From Gammaproteobacteria bacterium (lineage in GTDB: Bacteria; Pseudomonadota; Gammaproteobacteria; Eutrophobiales; Eutrophobiaceae): a stretch of 52,700 nucleotides of DNA. The position numbers and the translations under genes were made by a program. The notes beneath the pieces are model-generated. The model had not been told where the DNA came from and searched no databases. It saw only the letters and a list, made by a program, of their open reading frames with translations. Every line of letters starts with the position of its first letter. Position 1 is the first letter of the stretch. Below are positions 36,687 through 43,191 of the stretch, one piece after another. The stretch is taken from assembly GCA_024278135.1 (NCBI GenBank), contig JAJRTU010000033.1, positions 1 through 52,700 on the forward strand. The letters run 5' to 3'.

Positions 36687-37034
36687 TTAGTTGGTTTCGC
36701 CCGAGATGGTGAAGCTCTCACCGCAGCCACAGGTGGCCTGGACATTGGGATTGTTGAATCGAAAACCTTCGCTGACCCCTTCTTTCACGTAGTCCAGCTC
36801 GGTGCCGGACAAGTACTGAAAACTCTGATCATCGATGATAATCTTGACGCCGTTTGACTCGAATAATTGATCGTTATCGTTAATTCGCTCTGCCGCTTCG
36901 ACGACATACTGGTAACCGGAACAACCGGTAGGCTTGACACCGACACGCAGGCCGAGCTCACCCTGCTGTCGGGACAGATAGTTTTTGACATGCCTGGCGG
37001 CCCTTTCTGTGAGCGCAATATCTGATTTGTTCAT
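36687..37034 (-). CDS. sufA: A-type Fe-S carrier protein (SufA/IscA-like)
   Basis: A 115-residue HesB/IscA-family carrier. The three cluster-binding Cys are in VKPTGCSGYQYVVEA and ATCGCGESF near the C-terminus. The symbol sufA is given from its place in the suf operon; by sequence alone it could equally be called iscA. Only 2 bases separate it from iscR. Confidence 0.92.
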   Translation of the reverse strand: MNKSDIALTERAARHVKNYLSRQQGELGLRVGVKPTGCSGYQYVVEAAERINDNDQLFESNGVKIIIDDQSFQYLSGTELDYVKEGVSEGFRFNNPNVQATCGCGESFTISGETN

Positions 37035-37036
37035 GT

Positions 37037-37492
37037 TTAATTTTCCACCTGTACCAGTACATGTTCCTGTCTTTTCGATACCTGTTTTACCGAACCCCGC
37101 TCGACCAGTGAAGCGAGGCTGATACTGTTTAAGAATTCGCTAATCTGCTGGCTCAATTCTTCCCACAGGTCATGGGTAAGACAGCGATCTTCACCGTGAC
37201 AATTTTTTTGGCCATGGCAACGTGTGGCATCCACGGTTTCATCCACTGCGTGGATCACATCCGAGATGGAAATCTCAGCGGAGGGTCGTCCCAGTGAGTA
37301 ACCGCCGCCCGGTCCGCGTGAACTAGCCACCAGCCCCTGTTTACGCAAGCGCGAGAATAATTGCTCCAGATACGATAATGATATGCCCTGTCGGGATGAT
37401 ATCTCGGACAGATTGATCGGCCCCTGGCCATGGCGCAAGGCCAAATCCAGCATCGCGGTAACGGCGTAACGGCCCTTCGTGGTCAATTTCAT
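37037..37492 (-). CDS. iscR: Rrf2-family Fe-S regulator IscR
   Basis: A 151-residue transcription factor with an N-terminal winged helix ([50 protein letters not shown]). The 2Fe-2S ligands are at exactly the E. coli positions: Cys92, Cys98, Cys104 and His107. The start is ATG 37492; the in-frame GTG three codons earlier is not needed. As first gene of the suf operon with a type 1 site in front, it very probably autorepresses the operon when clusters are plentiful. Confidence 0.95.
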   Translation of the reverse strand: MKLTTKGRYAVTAMLDLALRHGQGPINLSEISSRQGISLSYLEQLFSRLRKQGLVASSRGPGGGYSLGRPSAEISISDVIHAVDETVDATRCHGQKNCHGEDRCLTHDLWEELSQQISEFLNSISLASLVERGSVKQVSKRQEHVLVQVEN

Positions 37493-37541
37493 GATCGGCA
37501 CACTCCGCTGGTATCATCAGTAAATGGGCGGGCAGAATCAC

Positions 37542-37566
37542 ATATCTGACTAATTTAGTCAAGTAT
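37542..37566 (-). promoter_or_regulatory. Type 1 IscR binding site overlapping the iscR-suf promoter
   Basis: The 25-base site reads ATATCTGACT on its left half and AGTCAAGTAT on its right half, around AATTT. It fits 24 of 25 positions of the published type 1 consensus (ATASYYGACTRWWWYAGTCRRSTAT), failing only at position 4. On the minus strand it contains TTGACT, a good -35 for iscR, with a weak extended -10 (TG-T-GATTCT) 17 bases on. This is the layout of the E. coli iscR promoter. Confidence 0.85.
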
Positions 37567-37570
37567 TCAT

Positions 37571-37592
37571 CAGGCCGGCCTGCCACGGCAGG
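37571..37592. other. Nested GC-rich palindromes upstream of the iscR promoter
   Basis: CAGGCCGGCCTG (37571-37582) is a perfect 12-base palindrome. It overlaps CCTGCC-AC-GGCAGG (37579-37592), a 6-bp inverted repeat. Both lie just upstream of the IscR site. Function unknown. Further on, 37612-37680 is strongly A+T-rich, and GTGT-CAGGC-ACAC (about 37711-37723) is a small inverted repeat. The 258-base gap 37493-37750 holds no gene. Confidence 0.4.
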
Positions 37593-37750
37593 GAAAACTT
37601 GTCGGGCAGAGTGCTAATGATAATAAAATATATAGTAAAAATAACAACATAACAATTATCTGTTCAGTAAGAAAAGTAGAGGTGAAATAAGCGAATGAAG
37701 AGAAAGAAGGTGTCAGGCACACAGCAGTACTGTGAACAACAGGCATAGCG

Positions 37751-38587
37751 ATGTCGACCATTAAATCAGAACTGATCCGGCTGGCCGAGCTGGCAGACAG
37801 GAAATTTACCTTGCCCAGAATCAGACAGGTGTTTATGCCGGAACCTCAACCGGCGACGGACAAGGATTCCGAGTTTGGTATCGTCGTACTGGAAGACGGT
37901 TCGGCAGGTCTGTATTACGCCTGGATGGGGGATGCGCAATCCGGGATGAATGAGCGTTATGTTGACGTGGACTTTGCCGGTTTGCATCCGATGGAGTTGG
38001 TACAGTATTTTAACAGTGAGCATGAGGCAGATCGTTAACTTGGTCTGGCAGCGATTAATGCCATCAGTCAGAGTGTGTTTCGCCGGGTCAATTATCAGTT
38101 GCCCGGGGCAGGCAACTCCATGGGTGAACTGGATATCAGGGCCGATGATCACATCGGCATGGTGGGCTACTTCCCGTCACTGGTTCGTCAATTGGGCGAG
38201 CAAAATATTCAACTGACTGTGATAGAAAAGAAGGCAAAGTTTATTCAAAGCGATGCTCTGATTAATGTGACGATGGATCCCGGGGCACTGGCGTCATGTA
38301 ACAAGATATTGTCGACCGCCACCACGCTGCTCAACAATTCCATCGATGAATTACTGGGCTATACCCGGGCGGCTGATGTGGTCGTGATTGTCGGGCCAAC
38401 TGCAGGTTTTTTTCCAGACCCCCTGTTTGAGCGTGGTGTCAGTGCCATTGGCGGATCGGAGATCGTCGATGTCGATCTGGCTATCGCGCGCCTGAGCAGC
38501 GAACAGGGTCTGGGTGATACTGCCAGGAAGTACGTGTTGAATAAAAAGGTTTATCCTGGTGCCTCAACGCTGTTTGCCCGAGGCTGA
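37751..38587 (+). pseudogene. DUF364 (DUF4213-DUF364) protein gene interrupted by one in-frame TAA
   Basis: From ATG 37751 the frame encodes 95 residues with the N-terminal DUF4213-like domain (FGIVVLEDGSAGLYYAWMGD), then meets TAA at 38036-38038. The same frame continues open for 182 codons: LGLAAINAISQ directly after the stop, a typical DUF364 junction, then MVGYFPSLVRQLGEQNIQLTVIEK, DVVVIVGPTAGFFPDPLFERG and a normal C-terminus. DUF364 proteins are proposed heavy-metal-chelating or molybdenum/tungsten-related proteins with a Rossmann-like domain; the role is unproven. Only one lesion is visible. Reinitiation at ATG 38120 would give a partial domain. Confidence 0.75.
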
Positions 38588-38591
38588 ATAA

Positions 38592-39548
38592 TTATCGACA
38601 AGACCGTTTCCGGTATTGAAGGGCGGTACAGTGGTAGGAGTTTTTAAAAGTGCGACTGAAGTGGGAAGCATCGTTAAAGCCCCACTTATGTGCGATTTCC
38701 AGTACTGTATGTTTATTGAATATGGGATTTGCCAAATCGCGACAGCATCTTTCCAGTCGTTCTTTTCGCAACCAGGTGGAGAATGAAAACTCCTCCTGTT
38801 CAAACAGGCGGTTCAGGTACCTTCGGCTAATACCAAATTTCCATGACACTGTTTCCTGGTTCAAACTGCTGTCACCCACATTTTCCAACAGGTGATTTTT
38901 TATCATCAGAAATTTCAGTCGTTGCCCAAGAGGTCTGGATAAGTCCATATCCTGAATAACGGATTGATACGCATGACGCATCAGCTCCAGAAACATATTC
39001 ATCATGCTTTCCTGTTGTTCCAGGTTCAGCCTGTGCAGTTCCCTGTAGAGCGTGAGCAGGAATTCTCTGCAGACACGACCCTGGCTGCTGTTCCCGTCAA
39101 GTGTTATGGCTGTTAAGCGTTCGGGTATACCAATCAACTGCATACAGGTTTTGCGTGGAACTTCCACCACTATTTGTTCATTTTTATTAATCAGCCTGAG
39201 ATCATAGGCGCGGGTGGTGTCGTAAATGGCCATGTCCCCGGACTTCAGAATACTGCGCTGGCAATCCTGCGACAGAGAAGTGTTGCCCTTCAATTGCAGG
39301 CTTATCAAAAAACAATCCGCATCGGAATGTCTGATATTTTTTCTGCTGCGATGAACGATCGAAGAAGAGCTGTTTATTCGGGTGATGGCCCAGGAAGCAA
39401 ATTCGGTTTTTTCAAAACTCCCATGGAAATCGGGCTGTCTGTCGACCTCAATATCCAGTTCGACAAAAGCCGCTGTCGATTTTTCATGCCAGATTTCGTA
39501 TCGTTGTTCAGGTGGAACATCGTTGGTGGAAAAGCGATGGAATGTCAT
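38592..39548 (-). CDS. AraC-family transcriptional regulator (AraC_binding_2 type)
   Basis: A 318-residue regulator. The N-terminal ~190 residues form the AraC_binding_2 sensor seen in FeaR, NdoR and XylS-like proteins (RYEIWHEKSTAAFVEL, LLISLQLKG-type strand FLISLQLKGNTSL, GDMAIYDTTRAYDL). The C-terminal DNA-binding domain has SSLNQETVSWKFGISRRYLNRLF and VLEIAHKWGFNDASHFSRTFK. ATG 39548 is chosen over the in-frame TTG at 39557. Divergent from the small membrane protein gene, with a direct repeat between them. Confidence 0.9.
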   Translation of the reverse strand: MTFHRFSTNDVPPEQRYEIWHEKSTAAFVELDIEVDRQPDFHGSFEKTEFASWAITRINSSSSIVHRSRKNIRHSDADCFLISLQLKGNTSLSQDCQRSILKSGDMAIYDTTRAYDLRLINKNEQIVVEVPRKTCMQLIGIPERLTAITLDGNSSQGRVCREFLLTLYRELHRLNLEQQESMMNMFLELMRHAYQSVIQDMDLSRPLGQRLKFLMIKNHLLENVGDSSLNQETVSWKFGISRRYLNRLFEQEEFSFSTWLRKERLERCCRDLANPIFNKHTVLEIAHKWGFNDASHFSRTFKNSYHCTALQYRKRSCR

Positions 39549-39574
39549 TGTTATCAATCGGGCCAGGTTTCAGA

Positions 39575-39603
39575 GGACACTCATGTCTGTCTCGGACACT
39601 GAT
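39575..39603. promoter_or_regulatory. Direct repeat, candidate operator of the AraC-type regulator
   Basis: GGACACTCAT (from 39575) and GGACACTGAT (from 39594) differ at one base and are spaced 19 bases start to start, close to two helical turns. AraC-type proteins usually bind such direct repeats. They sit 27 bases upstream of the regulator start, in the divergent promoter region 39549-39747. Predicted only. Confidence 0.4.
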
Positions 39604-39747
39604 ATCATCATTGGCAACAATAAGGATAAAGTCAATTATTAGTTCCCATTTGGACAAGAAAAAGCAGGAGTAAGCTGTTAAATTGCCCCTTGCTCCGTAA
39701 AAAAACCATGTTTCGATTTTGTTGTAATTATCAGGGGGGAAATGAAA

Positions 39748-40170
39748 ATGACCGAAGGCGATAGACATAGCGGCAATGTAATCCTGTTGAGAGTGGCCTG
39801 TATCAGTATGTTGATTGCACTGGTACTGGCCTGGTGTCTGGTAGCAACCCACGCTGTCAAACTGCCGGTTGCGCTGGAAATATTCAAAAATCCAGATAAA
39901 TTATTATCATCACATCTGGATTTTCTAATGATGACGATGTTGTTGCTGGGGTTTTATGCCGCCAAAGTACCCTTGCCAGGCTACGTTCTCTGGCCGATGG
40001 CAATAGGCTCCATCGGCAATCCTTCATTGTTTTTGATTGAGGCCGTTCAGAGTGCACCTGAAGGCCCTCCGGGTCCGGTGATGGGTCTGATCATCATCAC
40101 CAGCATTACACTGACGACTTTCGGTTACGGCATGGCAGCCATCAAGGTTTTTCGTTCGACGCTGAAGTGA
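39748..40170 (+). CDS. Small four-helix membrane protein, possibly styrene-oxide-isomerase-like
   Basis: A 140-residue integral membrane protein with about four hydrophobic helices: VACISMLIALVLAWCLVATHAV, FLMMTMLLLGFYAAKV, LWPMAIGSIGNPSLFLIEAV and LIIITSITLTTFGYGMAAI. ATG 39748 has AGGGGGGA seven bases before it; ATG 39742 is too close. Size, helix spacing, the lone His at the start of helix 2 (SSHLDFLMM) and the GNP segment in helix 3 faintly recall the haem-dependent styrene oxide isomerase family. I cannot confirm this; treat it as an unknown membrane protein. Divergent from an AraC regulator that may control it. Confidence 0.65.
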   Translation: MTEGDRHSGNVILLRVACISMLIALVLAWCLVATHAVKLPVALEIFKNPDKLLSSHLDFLMMTMLLLGFYAAKVPLPGYVLWPMAIGSIGNPSLFLIEAVQSAPEGPPGPVMGLIIITSITLTTFGYGMAAIKVFRSTLK

Positions 40171-40220
40171 ATATCCATCTTTAAACAGACCACAGGAGTA
40201 GCGGGTTGTTTCGCCCCGTG

Positions 40221-40289
40221 CGGAGCGACCTGCTCCGTTCAGCCGGGTTCCGCCATCGGCGTGGCTTGCGGGATCGGACAGGGTCGCTC
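40221..40289. repeat. GC-rich inverted repeats in an intergenic region
   Basis: The gap 40171-40297 is markedly GC-rich compared with its neighbours. It holds CGGAGC-GACCT-GCTCCG (40221-40237) and an 8-base inverted pair GAGCGACC (40223-40230) / GGTCGCTC (40282-40289). No T-tract. It could be a folded leader or a remnant of a repeat; nothing further can be supported. Confidence 0.3.
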
Positions 40290-40297
40290 GCCGGTAA

Positions 40298-40825
40298 ATG
40301 CCGCTGTCACTTAAAAATTCCGCAACGCAATATGGCCTTGGCGGGCGCGTTTTACACTGGACCAGTGTGGCGCTGTTGGTGACCCTGATCCTGACGGCGA
40401 GTCGATTTGAAGATCTGGAGGCGAGTACCGAAAAAGTCGAATTGATAAGAGAACATGCTTCCTACGGTTTGATCTTTCTGCTGGTGATGTCGATGCGACT
40501 GCTTTGGCGATGCAGTAATGAGAATCCGCTGCTGTCTTATAAAATACCGGCCTGGCAAAAGTTCTCTGCCCGGTTTCTACATTGGGGTATTTATGTCGTG
40601 GTGATCACACAGAGTTTGACAGGCTTGTTGAATCTTGTTTTCGCCGGTTCGAGCATCACATTTTTTGATCTGTTTGCGATCCCCGCCGTAATCGACAGGC
40701 ACGAACAGTGGTATAAACTTTTTACCGGGATACACTTTTTTTTATCGGTAGTCATTTACCCCCTGTTTGCCATCCATATTACGGCAGCCCTGTATCATCA
40801 GTTGTTCGGCGTGTTGGATGACTAG
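40298..40825 (+). CDS. Cytochrome b561-family membrane protein
   Basis: A 175-residue four-helix di-haem b-type cytochrome. Likely haem ligands are the His residues in GGRVLHWTSV (helix 1), REHASYGLIFL (helix 2), ARFLHWGIYV (helix 3) and FAIHITAALYHQL (helix 4). These proteins pass electrons between quinone and a periplasmic or membrane partner. ATG 40298 is the only good start. Its stop codon overlaps that of the convergent Gre-like gene: the two TAG codons share the palindrome CTAG. Partner unknown. Confidence 0.88.
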   Translation: MPLSLKNSATQYGLGGRVLHWTSVALLVTLILTASRFEDLEASTEKVELIREHASYGLIFLLVMSMRLLWRCSNENPLLSYKIPAWQKFSARFLHWGIYVVVITQSLTGLLNLVFAGSSITFFDLFAIPAVIDRHEQWYKLFTGIHFFLSVVIYPLFAIHITAALYHQLFGVLDD

Positions 40826-41334
40826 TTTGATGCAGACCTGTAATTAATCTCTGCCACTTCCAGTTCAAGATCGCCTGCCGGACGTATCCAGACCAGGGTT
40901 TCACCGACTTCTCGTTGTAAAAGGGCCTGTCCTAATGGCGAGGTCCAGCTTATTTTCCCTGTGTTCAGGTCAGCTTCGTCTTCACCCACGATAGTAAATT
41001 CGTATTCATTTCCACAGCTGTCCTGCAGGGAAACCGACATACCAAAGAGGACACGGTCGTAAGGCGCTGCAGTTTGTTCAACCGGGATGGCCCGATGGAG
41101 CCGTTCCTGATAATATTTAATATCTCTATCAAGACGTTGTAAATCACCTTTTTTCCCCAGGTGTTCCTTTTCCCTGTTCAGGTTTTCGTAGCTTTCCCCA
41201 AGCAGACGTAATTTAAGGCGCAGGCGCCTCTCACCGGCCGGGGTGATATAGTTTGGCGCATCACTGTGAATGCGTTCAGGCAGATCTTCAGCAAGATCGT
41301 CGCCATCCTGTTCTTTTACAAAAGCTCGACTAAT
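40822..41334 (-). CDS. Gre-like transcription elongation factor with shortened coiled coil
   Basis: A 170-residue GreA/GreB C-terminal-domain protein. The conserved N-terminus of this subfamily, SRAFVKEQDGDD...LPERIHSDAPNYITPAGE, begins right after an ATT codon at 41332-41334, which has GGAG seven bases upstream. An in-frame ATG at 41373 lacks a spaced Shine-Dalgarno and adds thirteen unconserved residues. The C-terminal FKBP-like domain is intact (VLFGMSVSLQD, FTIVGEDEADLNTGKISWTSPLGQALL). The coiled-coil finger lacks the acidic GD-x-SENA-x-Y tip of GreA/GreB, so RNA-cleavage activity is unlikely. It probably binds the polymerase secondary channel. Confidence 0.85.
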   Translation of the reverse strand: MSRAFVKEQDGDDLAEDLPERIHSDAPNYITPAGERRLRLKLRLLGESYENLNREKEHLGKKGDLQRLDRDIKYYQERLHRAIPVEQTAAPYDRVLFGMSVSLQDSCGNEYEFTIVGEDEADLNTGKISWTSPLGQALLQREVGETLVWIRPAGDLELEVAEINYRSASN

Positions 41335-41497
41335 CGGGAATCTCCAGATGGAAAAACAGATATAACAATACATGATTGTGCATCGATCTTCCGCTTGATA
41401 CTACATATAAAAATCAATTGAAGGTCTGTTTTGTTGTTATCATACGCGCGCCGGAGACGAAGCGCAGTCCGGCTTCTCTTTACACCTTTACGCTGGA

Positions 41498-42406
41498 ATG
41501 ACAGTTATGCCCAATTACACAATGAATGTCAGGGAATGGGCATTGCTGGTGTTCATCGCGTTCATCTGGGGTCTGTCTTTTTTCTTCATAGAGATTGTCC
41601 TGCGCGAACTGGGCCCCTTTACTCTGGTGTTTTACCGTATCGCCATTGCCGCTCTGATATTGTTGAGCGTTGTTTATATCAGCGGTCGTCGTCTGCCTTT
41701 TGATGCTCGTTCCTGGTGTCGGTTTTTCAAGTTGGGTGCGTTTAATAATCTTGTGCCGTTCAGCCTGATTTCCTGGGGGCAGATCTATATCGACAGCAGT
41801 CTGGCCTCCATACTCAATGCCACCACACCATTATTTACCGTCGTGATGGCGCATTTTTTGACACATGATGAGTATATGACCGGGAATCGTATTATTGGTG
41901 TATTATTGGGCATAGCGGGTGTCAGTATGCTGGTGGGTCCGGAAGCGCTGTACGGCCTGTCTACGCACGCGCTCGGCCAACTGGCCATTCTTGCTGCGGC
42001 CGTCTCCTATTCCTATGGCGGCATTTATGTCCGGCAACTGAATGATATGCCGGCCGTGGTCGCCATGACCGGTACGCTGATGGCCGCCACTATTATGAGT
42101 TTGCCACTGGTATTGTTATTTGAGCCGCCGTTAACCGCAGATCTGCAATGGGCGACTATCGGTGCCTTACTGGGTTTGTCTGTATTCGGGACCGCCTTTG
42201 CCTACATGCTGTATATCCACGCCATCAGGATCGTGGGTGCGACCAATACATTGCTGGTGACTTTTCTGGTACCGGTTACGGCACTGTCGATGGGCGTGTT
42301 TATTCTGGGTGAGTCATTAAGTCAATATGCCATCCTGGGAATGCTGATCATTTTCACCGGCCTGATTGCAGTGGATGGTCGTCTGTTTCGCAAGTTTACA
42401 GACTGA
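41498..42406 (+). CDS. EamA/DMT-family transporter
   Basis: A 302-residue inner-membrane protein with ten predicted helices in two EamA repeats. The first begins WALLVFIAFIWGLSFFFIEI and contains ALTLVFYRIAIAAL-like sequence (GPFTLVFYRIAIAAL), NNLVPFSLISWGQ and LASILNATTPLFTVVMAHFL; the second begins LGQLAILAAAVSYSYGGIY and ends NTLLVTFLVPVTALSMGVFILGES. Substrate cannot be assigned. The 192-base gap after it (42407-42598) shows no gene. Confidence 0.9.
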   Translation: MTVMPNYTMNVREWALLVFIAFIWGLSFFFIEIVLRELGPFTLVFYRIAIAALILLSVVYISGRRLPFDARSWCRFFKLGAFNNLVPFSLISWGQIYIDSSLASILNATTPLFTVVMAHFLTHDEYMTGNRIIGVLLGIAGVSMLVGPEALYGLSTHALGQLAILAAAVSYSYGGIYVRQLNDMPAVVAMTGTLMAATIMSLPLVLLFEPPLTADLQWATIGALLGLSVFGTAFAYMLYIHAIRIVGATNTLLVTFLVPVTALSMGVFILGESLSQYAILGMLIIFTGLIAVDGRLFRKFTD

Positions 42407-42598
42407 GCAATACTCGCGCCCCGTTCTTCCGGTTAGCAAAACACGCTTTGTTGTTACGTTGATGTCATCGAATCCGGGACCATGTATCCAGTGACGGATC
42501 AACTCAATGCTACCGGCAAGGGTCGAAGCTGATAGCTTTGTGCAACTGAAAACCATATTATTTCGTTCGCATGCCCAGGTAACATAATGGCTAATTGA

Positions 42599-43177
42599 AT
42601 GAGCAGATTAATATTTCTTATCATCAGCGTCATATCACTTTCCAGTTTTTTGACGATATACAATTCGCATGTTGCAGATGGAACAGGTTTGTTTGACAGT
42701 GCGCCTGTGAGCGACACGGAAAATCAACAACAGAATCTTTCCGGCAGTCCGCAATATCAGACAGTCCATGGAGTTGCGCCCGGAGGCAGCGACCTTGACA
42801 GTACGGACACTCAAGTCAGGGTCATTGAACCTCTTTCCGGTGTGGCGCAAAAGGCAGGTGCAAAACCGGGCAGACTGTACAAGTGGAAAGAATCAAAAAA
42901 CCTGACGGTCATCAGCACCGAGCCACCGCCGGCAGATATAAGCGCCAGTGTATTGCTGTTCGCAAGGGAGCCTGATGCCGTAAACAGAGCTGCAGCTACG
43001 GCAAGCGCGAGTATCAGATACAGCGAAGCTGATCCGATGTCCCCCTCTTTTTCTGATCATCCTGTAGAAGTCTACACTCCGGGCGGACTAAGGGAGCTGA
43101 TCAGGTACAGTCGGGAGGTGGGTGAGAAAATTGAACTGAGAGGAGAGGAATTAAACGAGTTAATCGATTTGCTGTAA
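42599..43177 (+). CDS. Secreted or membrane-anchored protein of unknown function
   Basis: A 192-residue protein with an N-terminal hydrophobic segment (LIFLIISVISLSSFLTIY) that is a signal peptide or anchor. The mature part is polar and probably disordered, rich in Ser, Gly, Gln and Asp, with one short motif, GRLYKWKESKNLTVISTEPPP. That resembles a degenerate DUF4124 pattern (YKW-x-D/E-x-G ... YSD-x-PP). The C-terminus is a charged helix (LRELIRYSREVGEKIELRGEELNELIDLL region). No clear Shine-Dalgarno precedes the ATG, so expression is less certain. It converges on the pseudokinase-pilin gene with a 14-base gap. Confidence 0.6.
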   Translation: MSRLIFLIISVISLSSFLTIYNSHVADGTGLFDSAPVSDTENQQQNLSGSPQYQTVHGVAPGGSDLDSTDTQVRVIEPLSGVAQKAGAKPGRLYKWKESKNLTVISTEPPPADISASVLLFAREPDAVNRAAATASASIRYSEADPMSPSFSDHPVEVYTPGGLRELIRYSREVGEKIELRGEELNELIDLL

Positions 43178-43191
43178 GCTGTACCGGTAAT

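Noticed and set aside
8044-38038. Reassignment of TAA as a sense codon.
   Set aside because: Many genes here, such as rpe and sufB, end at TAA exactly where the conserved protein should end, so TAA is a working stop codon.
40171-40297. A tRNA or small structured RNA in the GC-rich gap.
   Set aside because: No cloverleaf, T-loop or A/B-box-like pattern could be found; only short inverted repeats are present.
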